Of a stretch of DNA of 64,000 bases, positions 55,344-63,111 are shown one piece after another. Made by a program: the position numbers and the translations under genes. The notes under the pieces were generated by a model. It did not search any database. It saw only the letters and a program-made list of their open reading frames with translations, and was not told the DNA's origin. The stretch is from positions 62,001 through 126,000 of the forward strand of contig NZ_BNJI01000003.1 in assembly GCF_016587415.1 (NCBI RefSeq), written 5' to 3'. The stretch is from Ktedonobacter sp. SOSP1-85. Lineage in GTDB: Bacteria; Chloroflexota; Ktedonobacteria; Ktedonobacterales; Ktedonobacteraceae. Each line of letters opens with the position of its first letter. The stretch's first letter is position 1.

Positions 55344-56239
55344 GTGCAAGGTCTCCTAGACCTAGAAATGGAGCTAGAGATGGCACAGCACCATGATCTC
55401 GCAATGAACTTCCTCCAGGCCTATATCGCGGAGACCGGGGATACCGATCTCTACACACTTTTCCCTTTTTATATCTGTTACCGAGCTTGCGTACGCGGCA
55501 AGGTGACCTCATTCCTCCTCGATGATCCCGAGATCGAAACTAATCAGAGCAGGCAAGCTATTCAGGAGGCCTCTGACCTCTTTGCCTTCGCCGTTCGCAC
55601 CACAAACAGCGACACGCACCACCCGCTGCTACTCTGCATAGGCGGGCTCATGGGGAGCGGGAAGAGCACGCTCGCTCACGCATTGCAACAGTATCTCTCC
55701 TTTCCCTTGTTCTCCTCGGATGTCATCCGTAAACAACTCACACAGCAGTCGCCCGCTATGCATCAGGCGGAACATTATGGCAAAGGAACCTATACCCCCT
55801 CCTGGAACAGGAAGACGTATGCTGCTCTCGCACAACGCGCGCTACCATATCTGGAGCAGGGGCAGTCGGTAATCTTTGATGCCAGCTTTTCACGTCGAGA
55901 GGAACGACAGGTATTGGCGCATACAGCGGTGACATTGGGGCCAAGGTTGTCTTTATCGAGTGTGTCTGCCCGCCGCCAGAGGTCGCGCTGGCACGGCTCC
56001 ATGGTCGCTGGCAAAGCCATTTCGATGGTACCAACCATGAAGCGTCCCCTGAAGCTATTCTGGCTTCAGATGGTCGCCCAGATTTGTACGCCGTACAGGC
56101 TGCACACTGGGAACCCTTTGAGTCTGCATTGGAGCCAGGGGTTACACATATCCTTCTCACAACGACCTCTCCTCTTATGGAAACAGTACAACAACTTCTG
56201 ACAAGGTCACCGCTAGAGTGTACCTCGCGCTACGCTTAG
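55344..56239 (+). pseudogene. APH/AAA bifunctional kinase, truncated and frameshifted
   Basis: The C-terminal part of an aminoglycoside-phosphotransferase-like/ATP-binding protein. It begins near LEMELEMAQHHDLAMNFLQAY and TLFPFYICYRACVRGKV, typical of the end of the APH domain, so the N-terminal ~270 residues are missing. The AAA part has the P-loop CIGGLMGSGKSTLAHAL, then VIFDASFSRREER. Near 55937 one G is missing from a GGGG run; the correct frame continues AKVVFIECVCPPPEVAL, HFDGTNHEASPEAIL and HILLTTTSPLM to a TAG at 56237-56239. The architecture is that of M. tuberculosis Rv2004c, a member of the dormancy regulon. Non-functional as read. Confidence 0.7.
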
Positions 56240-56422
56240 TCTAGTAGTAGAATAAGCTGTAACGACACTGCGAGTGCCGTGATCGAGCTGTGATATGCTT
56301 TCGTAAGAGCGAGAGAAACATGTGAGGCATAACAACTACACTCCTGGTAACACAATATTGATACCATCTTGATGCCGCGATCTGATGAGTGTCAAGGTCA
56401 AAGTGGACGAAGGAGATCATCT

Positions 56423-57457
56423 ATGTTCAAGCGCATACTTATCCCACTTGACGGCTCAAAACGTGCTGAAGAGGCGTTACCTATGGCGGCTTTCCTGGCA
56501 CGTGCAACTGGCGCCTCGCTATTGCTTGTGAAAGTAATTACGCCTGAGCTTCTCTATACAAGTCTCTATCCAACAGTACCTGGCTACATGGCTGAGCAAA
56601 TTCGTACAACATTTGTCCATGATGCCCAGACCTATCTCAAACACGTCATTCGTACCTCGAAACTGGAGGATATCGCTGTATCCACAGAGGTGGTGATTGG
56701 TATCCCCGGTACTACAATTGTACAGCTTGCGGGAGAGCGACTGGCAGACCTCATCGTAATGCGAAGCCAGGGGCAGACAGGGGTTGCACGCTGGTTCTTT
56801 GGCAGCATCGCCCAGTATGTAATTCGTCACAGTCCAGTCCCGGTTTTAGTCATGCGCGACGGGTGTTCCCCTCTAATGCTTCAACCAGGCCAGTCATTCC
56901 ACGTGCCACGAGTATTGGTGCCACTAGATGGCTCACCAGAGGCTGAGGAAGCCTTGCTGCCCGCGGCGGAGATGGCGCGCCTCCTGGCGGGCAGCGCACA
57001 AGGGCAGATCCATCTTACCTGCGCTATCCGCTCCGTCACTGCTCATGAGCATTTCACAAGCGCTCAGGCGGAGCAGCAAAATAAGGCCGTGCAGGCGGAA
57101 GCAGAGGCCTACCTGGCTTCGATTGCCACACGTCTGCGTATGGGCGAGTTTGCCTCCTCGACATTTGCGACAAGTTATTCCGTGGTAACGTATACACGTG
57201 AAGAGGAGATCTGGAAGCGCATTTTTCGTGAAAGCGAGTGTATTGGCGATGTCCCGGGATACGCAGGCTGCGATCTGATCGCTATGTCTACCCATGGTAG
57301 AACTGGTTTACAACACCTCTTACATAGAAGTATTACCGAACATGTACTGGACATGACAACGGTGCCTCTGCTGATTGCACACACGCATGCCACGCCCAAA
57401 GAATATATCCCGAGCGCAGCAACAGTTTCGCATCAGGAGATACAGCAACCGGGATAG
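56423..57457 (+). CDS. Tandem universal stress protein (UspA x2)
   Basis: About 344 residues from ATG 56423 (MFKRILIPLDGSKRAEEAL), with GAAGGAGA upstream; open from 56369. Domain 1 has RSQGQTGVARWFFGSIAQYV, in which Gln replaces the usual His, and a long inserted helix YMAEQIRTTFVHDAQTYL. Domain 2 begins RVLVPLDGSPEAEEAL and has STHGRTGLQHLLHRSITEHV, where the final GS is RS, so ATP binding there may be weak. It is a cytosolic stress protein. It is flanked by the decayed kinase gene and a metal-ATPase remnant. Confidence 0.88.
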   Translation: MFKRILIPLDGSKRAEEALPMAAFLARATGASLLLVKVITPELLYTSLYPTVPGYMAEQIRTTFVHDAQTYLKHVIRTSKLEDIAVSTEVVIGIPGTTIVQLAGERLADLIVMRSQGQTGVARWFFGSIAQYVIRHSPVPVLVMRDGCSPLMLQPGQSFHVPRVLVPLDGSPEAEEALLPAAEMARLLAGSAQGQIHLTCAIRSVTAHEHFTSAQAEQQNKAVQAEAEAYLASIATRLRMGEFASSTFATSYSVVTYTREEEIWKRIFRESECIGDVPGYAGCDLIAMSTHGRTGLQHLLHRSITEHVLDMTTVPLLIAHTHATPKEYIPSAATVSHQEIQQPG

Positions 57458-57489
57458 AGGCTCGCCACCAAGAGTCCCCTGTATATCTT

Positions 57490-57880
57490 TTAAGAGGCTA
57501 AAGAAGGAACATGCAGAGAATAAGCATGTTCCTTCTCTCGTGTTTGGGGAAGCTTCCCTGCACGCAGCGCGAAGTCCTCCAGGGCGATTCCTCCCGCCAT
57601 CATAAGCACAATCACCGTCTCCGCGAGATACTCTTGTAAAAGCAGCGAACCAATGATGGCGAGTATCGCGATAAGGTCAACGCTCATTTCACGACGCCAC
57701 AGGTGCTTGAGCGTATCCCACATGAGAGGGAGGCCGCCCAGGAGGATACCGCTAAAGAGCAGCCAATGCGAGATGAATGGCAGCCTGGTCAGCCAGAAGC
57801 CAGCGCTGAGTACCAGGAGCACCAGCGTCAAGATGGGGACCGGGTAGCGTTTATAAGCGATCAGGCTCTCTGCCTGCCAG
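57490..57880 (-). pseudogene. N-terminal remnant of P1B metal ATPase
   Basis: On the minus strand the frame from about 57880 reads RYPVPILTLVLLVLSAGFWL, then HWLLFSGILLGGLPLMWDTLKHLWRREMSVDLIAILAI and VIVLMMAGGIALEDFALRAGK, then turns into unrelated sequence and stops at 57490. This matches, helix for helix, the first four membrane segments of the TPC-type ATPase at 12049-14112. The actuator and catalytic domains are gone. It is a broken paralogue between two USP genes. Confidence 0.75.
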
Positions 57881-58150
57881 GGGCAGGCGCTTCCCGCGCT
57901 TGATATAGCGTGGCCTCTGTTGACCAGTCCTGCTGCGTTTGCGTCATCTGCTTAATCCACCTTCTATACCTCGCGTGTGCCAGAGAACATGGTCCGCGAT
58001 AAACAACTCTCCACTTAAAGATATGCTCACAAGTTCTCACGGTCGTCACTTCATAGCCTTCTGGTTCTCTCATTTTGCTCACAGTGCATTGCACAGAGAA
58101 GCGCAATAATCACATGAGTGCCTTTTTGCGGCAATAATATAGCCTACAAA

Positions 58151-59656
58151 GTTTCTAGTTTGGACTAACTAAGAACTGGGTGACCTCCCTTGCGAAAAGC
58201 CACCCAAGCGAGTAAGGTTCCTGTATTACGAATACGCAGGAGCTTGCTCGAATGCACCTTAACACATGGAACGAATTTCGTCACGCCGTGTACAGCAGCT
58301 TTCTCCAGGGAAAAGACGCCTTGTTCAACTTGTTGGACGCCCTGCTGAGCGAGTGTGAGGCTCAATCGCTGATCGAATTGTCGCTGTCGCCGCATTTTCA
58401 ACGGACGTGGGACAGCGTCTATGAAGCCTTGTCGGACGGCAAAATCGACGAGCGCCGTTTGCGCGAGTTGTTTCTTGAGTACCTCGTTCGACCAGCCCTG
58501 GATCACCCCTTGCGCATTGGCATAGATGCCAGCAACATTGCGCGTCCCAAAGCGGTGACCTCGCCGGATCGCAGCGGGCAAAAGGTACCCAATTTGCCGG
58601 ATGGAGAACAGGCCATTACCTACGGGTGGCAGTTTTCGACCGTGGTCGCCCTGCCAGCCACCCCAGGTAGCTGGACCTACGTCCTGGACCATGCGCCGCA
58701 TCGAGACCTCGACCACTGCGGCCCAGGTGGCCGCTCTCCAACTGGCGCGTCTGGCTCCTCACCTCCCGAAAAACACCCTGGCCTACATGGATCGTGGGTA
58801 TGACTCGGCCTGGTTGTGGTGCCAACTCAGTGGCTTGCCGATCACAGGAACCTTGATCCGACTCAAAGGCAATCGCTGTTTTTACCGCCCCGCTCCTCCC
58901 CCAACAGGCAAACGCGGTGCGCCTCGCAAATGGGGCGACAAGTTGCAACCATCCGACAAGGCAACGCACGCGGACCCAACGGGAGAGTGGAGCGGGCAGG
59001 ACCAGGCGGGCCGTCCTGTCGAGGTGAGCGTTTGGCAACAGATGCACCTCAAAAATGCGGCCTGGCTGGACGTGACGGTGGTCCGCGTCGTGCGGCCGAC
59101 AGCGAGTCGAACCAAACGTGATCCACGGACCAGTTGGTTTGTCTGGATCGGCGATCCGCAAGCCGATGTCGCTCAGGTTGCCTTGGGATACGTCCATCGC
59201 TTTAGTCAGGAACATGGATACCGCTTTGAGAAACAAAGCTTGTTGTGGGACAAACCGCGCGTGCGCACCCCACAACAATTTACTGTCTGGAGTTAGCTCG
59301 TTGCCATCGCTCACAATATCATTGTTCTCGCTCGTGATGAGGTCCAGGCTCAGTTTCGCCCGTGGGAAAACAAGCAACGTTGTCCGAGCCCACAACAGGT
59401 GCGTCGCGGGCTTCACAAATTGTTGCCACATTCGGGGTCCCCTGCCCGACCCCCACAACCACGTGGAAAATCGGCGGGCAGAGCAAAAGGCACGAAATTG
59501 CCGAAGCGAACGCGCTATCCCCTGACTCGGCAGGAGCCTAAAGTCCCTGCTTTGCTTCCACTGTAGCGGATTTGCTCGCTTTTTCATCGTTCTGGGCTGC
59601 TTTCACGGAACTTCAATCGATGTTCTGGCGGGTAGCCGTTAGTCCAAACAAGAAAC
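58151..59656 (+). mobile_element. Decayed IS with 19-bp inverted repeats
   Basis: The left tip GTTTCTAGTTTGGACTAAC (58151-58169) and right tip 59638-59656 are inverted repeats with one mismatch. The element is about 1.5 kb and holds one transposase pseudogene. Confidence 0.8.
58252..59566 (+). pseudogene. DDE transposase pseudogene
   Basis: The first frame (58252 on) gives TWNEFRHAVYSSFLQGKDA, LRIGIDASNIARPKA (first Asp) and FSTVVALP, then shifts near 58700. The second frame (to 59296) gives STTAAQVAALQLARLAPH, TLAYMDRGYDSAWLW (second Asp), RTKRDPRTSWFVWIG and FEKQSLLWDKPRVRTPQQF, where the Glu-containing block sits. It ends at TAG 59294-59296. The same frame continues past that stop with LVAIAHNIIVLARDEVQ and a basic Pro-rich tail to about 59566, so the stop is a nonsense change. 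Two defects inactivate it. The superfamily is a IS4-like DDE endonuclease. Confidence 0.75.
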
Positions 59657-59721
59657 AAAGTACTTTTTGCCAGGAAAAATGTGAAACGTTGGTGAGAGAT
59701 TTAACCTGCTTTGTGATCGCC
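59657..59721. other. Short spacer after IS
   Basis: Spacer between the IS right tip and the possible promoter of the next small transcript. Nothing else is seen. Confidence 0.3.
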
Positions 59722-59748
59722 TTGAGAAGTGTATGACCTATATTATAA
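59722..59748 (+). promoter_or_regulatory. Possible promoter of small transcription unit
   Basis: TTGAGA (59722-59727) and TATAAG (59744-59749) with about 16 bp between them, followed by a strong purine-rich GGAGGGGAGGAGGA SD-like tract. It would drive the small ORF and the hairpin downstream. Confidence 0.35.
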
Positions 59749-59775
59749 GTGTAGGAGGGGAGGAGGAATGGTGGA

Positions 59776-60000
59776 ATGAGGACATGGACGGTGGATGCTG
59801 AGCAGATCGACCATAGACAAAAGAGCCGACCCTATGACCTCGCCCGAGCAGGGCCGCGTAAAGCACAGAGGTTGAAGATCCGTCTTCGGCATTCACTGCT
59901 CCATTCCTCATATGTTCCGGGACTCCAACTAGAAAATAAGAAAGCAAAGAGTCTGACACACCAGCAAACGAAACAGAAGCAAAAGAGAACTGGCGCCTAA
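59776..60000 (+). CDS. Small basic ORF, uncertain
   Basis: A 74-residue ORF starting MRTWTVDAEQID, rich in Arg, Lys and Gln with a C-terminal HQQTKQKQKRTGA. A strong SD tract (GGAGGGGAGGAGGA) lies about 8 bp upstream. Its stop codon is inside the left arm-loop of a perfect hairpin, so translation and termination would be coupled. No family is recognised. It could equally be a non-coding RNA unit of ~260 nt. Support is the promoter-like boxes, the SD and the terminator, not similarity. Confidence 0.3.
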   Translation: MRTWTVDAEQIDHRQKSRPYDLARAGPRKAQRLKIRLRHSLLHSSYVPGLQLENKKAKSLTHQQTKQKQKRTGA

Positions 60001-60017
60001 GGCCAGTTCTCTTTTGC
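59979..60017 (+). terminator. Perfect 16-bp hairpin
   Basis: GCAAAAGAGAACTGGC (59979-59994) pairs with GCCAGTTCTCTTTTGC (60002-60017) across a 7-nt loop; the right arm carries CTCTTTT. It is likely a terminator for the small unit. Confidence 0.7.
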
Positions 60018-60211
60018 AGTTCGATGTCTTCGGAAGAGCCTGTTTTGGGCAGGTCATTGTGATCGTTTCGTGTGGAGGAGTGAGGCTCCTGTGATAAGGC
60101 GGTGAATATGCTGGTCTATGCTTGTGAAAGACGGCGGGGAAACGTTTTTCCCCACCTCTTCCAGAGAACGGCAGTATATCGTAACCATTGTCACAAGGGA
60201 GGAGCGCACGT

Positions 60212-61213
60212 ATGTTTCGCCAAATTCTTGTTCCACTGGATGGTTCCCCGCGCGCGGAGCACGCTATCCCTATCGCGGCCCAGATGGCTCAGGCCCAGCA
60301 TGGAAGCCTTGTGTTATTACGCGTCGTCACGCCAGCGATTGAGTGGTGGCCCGCGTCTCTGGCGCTTCCGGCATCAGCTCAAATTGCGACGGCCTCCGCG
60401 TGTGAGGAAGCAAACGCCTACCTGGATACCCTGCTCGCCTTACCCTGGTTGCAACATTGTCCAGTTGAACTCCTGGTCGTCGTTGGACCTGTTGTCTCAA
60501 CGCTTCTCGATGTGGCGTGTACGCACGCTTGCGATGCTATTATCTTGTGCACCCGCGACCACGAGTCTTTGTCTTACCAGGTGAGCAGGAGCGTGACCAG
60601 AGAGGTACTACGTCACACAGCATTACCCGTCCTCATCTTGCATGAGCATGGACCACATCCACACATTGTCCCGGGCCAAGCACGACGACCATTACACCTG
60701 TTCGTGGCCGCGAACGAGCGAACCCATGCCTGCTCCGTGTTCCAGGCGACAGCGTTCCTGGCCAGGGTGCTTGCCTCCGGGCGGGCCGTCGTTCACCTGG
60801 TAGGAACTGTGCAAAGTAACGCTACCAGAGAATCCCTGGAGAAGGAAATTTCCTCCGTTCAGGAACATCTACGCGCCATCAAAGATTCCATGTTTGATGA
60901 TAGCGCCGGGAACCATCTCCCCGTCACCTGGAGCCTTGATGTGGGCAGCGACATCACAGATCTCCTGATACGGTGTGCTGAACACAGGGAAGCGTCAGAA
61001 AAAGCAACCACGGCTGGGACGCCTGATACCATCCTGCTCCTCATGAAGGATGAGGCCTATGGAACCACGCCCTGGCCGATGGGCGATGTGATTGAACGTG
61101 TGCTGGTCCAGACGAACCTACCCCTCCTCGTTATCGAGGCAAGCGAGCAGCGACCAAGGGATGTGCGGACCTGTGAGAAAACTGCCGTGAGAGGCTCTGT
61201 GGTGCAGGCATAG
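60212..61213 (+). CDS. Degenerate tandem universal stress protein
   Basis: About 333 residues from ATG 60212 (MFRQILVPLDGSPRAEHAI), with GGGAGGAG upstream; open from 60188. Domain 1 keeps LVPLDGS, but the ATP-binding region reads CTRDHESLSYQVSRSVTREV, without the glycines. Domain 2 begins PLHLFVAANERTHACSVF, losing DGS, and its signature is LMKDEAYGTTPWPMGDVIERV, in which only one Gly is left. So the fold is kept but neither site should bind ATP in the usual way. It may act as a partner or decoy of the neighbouring intact USPs. It is followed by another USP 116 bp later. Confidence 0.8.
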   Translation: MFRQILVPLDGSPRAEHAIPIAAQMAQAQHGSLVLLRVVTPAIEWWPASLALPASAQIATASACEEANAYLDTLLALPWLQHCPVELLVVVGPVVSTLLDVACTHACDAIILCTRDHESLSYQVSRSVTREVLRHTALPVLILHEHGPHPHIVPGQARRPLHLFVAANERTHACSVFQATAFLARVLASGRAVVHLVGTVQSNATRESLEKEISSVQEHLRAIKDSMFDDSAGNHLPVTWSLDVGSDITDLLIRCAEHREASEKATTAGTPDTILLLMKDEAYGTTPWPMGDVIERVLVQTNLPLLVIEASEQRPRDVRTCEKTAVRGSVVQA

Positions 61214-61329
61214 TAGGATGAGCGTTTTACGATGAGAGTCATCGTAGGCCATGATGAAAAGCGAAGGGAAAGGTCCGTACTGCCCGATACAGTGGGCAGG
61301 CGCTTTCCTCAAGAAGAAGGAGTTGTCTT

Positions 61330-62361
61330 ATGATGAGACGGATTCTTGTTCCCCTGGATGGTTCAACGCGGGCGGAAGGCGCTTTGCTTCCCGCGGCACA
61401 GCTGGCGCACAAGACTGGCGGATCACTCTTTCTGGTGCGCGCGACCTTGCTTCCTATGGAGTATGCGTGGATCTCTGCTGATGCAACGATGATCCTGGCC
61501 GATGCCATAGAAGCCGACCAGAAAAGCGCGCACGATTACCTCAATCAGGTCACGACCTTTCCCTGTTTGGAGGGCCTTGAAGTGACCACGAGCGTTGTTC
61601 AGGGTGATCCCGCGACCGCGATTCTGGAGTATGTCCAGCAAGAGGAGGCGGACCTGATTGTCATGTGCCGTCACGGCAAAGGAGATGCGAAACGCTGGCT
61701 GCTGGGAAGCGTCGCCCAAAAGGTCGCGCGCCATAGCCAGGTCCCGGTCCTGGTGTTCCGTGAAGAGGATACCCCTGACATGTTCTCTACGAACCAGGAG
61801 ATAGCGGTACTCGTTCCCCTGGATGGATCGGCGCTGGCTGAAGAGGCGTTGCAGCCGGCAATCGAATTGAGTTATGCCTTCTCACTCTCGGGCACGGCCA
61901 CGCTACATCTCTTGTGTGTCCTCCCGCTTTTTGTGCAAGACGGCGTAACGGATAAAGAGGGCTCGCCGCTGATGCGCAACGCCCAGCGCTACCTGAAAGA
62001 GCTTGAGGTGCGACTTCTTCGTGAATGTCCACCAACGATGCACTTACATCTGACCTCCTCACTGCATTGTGATATCGAGGTTGCCCAGGCCATCCTCGAC
62101 GCCAGCGAGAAGGGACACCTGGCAGACCAGAATACCCCTGGTTGTGAGTGTATCGCCATGGCGACCCATGGGCGCAAGGGGCTGGCGCGCTGGGCAATAG
62201 GAAGCATTACCGAGCGGGTGCTCTCAAGAGCCAGTCGACCACTACTCATCGTGCGACCAGCGAGCATACGCAAAGCCCATTCTGGTCCTCACGAGATACA
62301 ACTGAAAAACGGAAAAACGCAAGAGGAATGGCAACAACACCCCTTCGTGGGATTGTTCTAG
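61330..62361 (+). CDS. Tandem universal stress protein (UspA x2)
   Basis: A 343-residue protein starting MMRRILVPLDGSTRAEGAL with AGAAGGAG upstream. Domain 1 has CRHGKGDAKRWLLGSVAQKV, a complete ATP signature except for an Asp-Ala insertion in place of TG. Domain 2 begins AVLVPLDGSALAEEAL and has ATHGRKGLARWAIGSITERV, complete. It is cytosolic. It is the last of the plus-strand USP genes and ends before a strong bidirectional hairpin. This pair with the gene at 60212 combines one intact and one degenerate USP. Confidence 0.9.
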   Translation: MMRRILVPLDGSTRAEGALLPAAQLAHKTGGSLFLVRATLLPMEYAWISADATMILADAIEADQKSAHDYLNQVTTFPCLEGLEVTTSVVQGDPATAILEYVQQEEADLIVMCRHGKGDAKRWLLGSVAQKVARHSQVPVLVFREEDTPDMFSTNQEIAVLVPLDGSALAEEALQPAIELSYAFSLSGTATLHLLCVLPLFVQDGVTDKEGSPLMRNAQRYLKELEVRLLRECPPTMHLHLTSSLHCDIEVAQAILDASEKGHLADQNTPGCECIAMATHGRKGLARWAIGSITERVLSRASRPLLIVRPASIRKAHSGPHEIQLKNGKTQEEWQQHPFVGLF

Positions 62362-62373
62362 TGCTATTAGAGG

Positions 62374-62401
62374 GGAGGCGGTGATCATAATCACCGCCTC
62401 C
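62374..62401. terminator. Bidirectional 12-bp hairpin
   Basis: GGAGGCGGTGAT (62374-62385) pairs with ATCACCGCCTCC (62390-62401) around CATA. It lies between the convergent USP gene and the hypothetical gene at 62423. Confidence 0.75.
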
Positions 62402-62422
62402 TCAAAGAAGTACACGCGTGTG

Positions 62423-62755
62423 CTAGTGAACCGCGACAAGCGCGTGTTGGCGCACCTCTGTATGGCAGAGCTGAGCGGGGATATGCCCACGTAGATGAAC
62501 GTGAAACGCGGGCTTTTGCGTCGAGTAGGTAGGGATGTAGATGGAGCTTTGCTGCCCATCCACAACTAGGAGGGCCATGGCCTCAAGAAGCTCAGGCCAG
62601 GAGCTTTCCAGGAATGCTAGCATATCTACTGCCTTCCAACCCTTTGTCTTACATCCCACTGAACCCAACACATTCTCATTGAATTCCATGACATGCTGAG
62701 GATACCGCTGCTCTGTTGCTAGTAGACAGATGTTAAGTGGTTCATAGAGTGTCAT
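62423..62755 (-). CDS. Hypothetical protein, paralogue of the 45421 gene
   Basis: About 110 residues from ATG 62755 (AAAAGGGGA upstream). It is the second copy of the unknown family at 45421. Shared blocks: EPLNICLLA, YPQHVMEFNENVLG, a Cys in the central loop (GCKTKG; the other has CPHC), VDMLAFLE, LLVVDGQQSSIYI, FHVHLRGHIP. The paralogue's long Lys/Glu-rich tail is missing here. No signal peptide or membrane helix is seen. It is convergent with a USP gene, as the other copy is adjacent to one, which supports a stress-linked function. Unknown function. Confidence 0.65.
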   Translation of the reverse strand: MTLYEPLNICLLATEQRYPQHVMEFNENVLGSVGCKTKGWKAVDMLAFLESSWPELLEAMALLVVDGQQSSIYIPTYSTQKPAFHVHLRGHIPAQLCHTEVRQHALVAVH

Positions 62756-63111
62756 CACTATCCCCCTTTTCTCAGCTTTATATGAACTGCTTGATTTCTG
62801 TCAGTGGTGCTACTCTTTCCCGCATCGCGGACGAGAAATACATGCGCATCACCCGATAAAGCTGTAGAGTATCCTTCCTCCACCACAATATCTTCCTCTA
62901 TAGAAGCATAACGTTGTTCCCTCACGACTGGATCACGAGCAAGGAACACGCCTTTCTCAAAACAATCACTGTCGAAATTCAACCTTTGTAAGGTGGTTGT
63001 GACACCAGAAGCTCTGCTTTGATAGGTTTGTGATGGCAGTTCTCTATGCTCTACTCTAGTGACCCCACACAATGGGAAGAGAATGTTTGGCCGCAAGAGA
63101 GGAGAGAACAT
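62756..63111. other. Intergenic region between divergent genes
   Basis: About 355 bp carrying the promoters of the 62423 gene (minus) and the dehydrogenase (plus). A minus-strand ORF (62758-63132) covers most of it but has no recognisable domain and overlaps the dehydrogenase start, so I do not call it. Confidence 0.35.
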
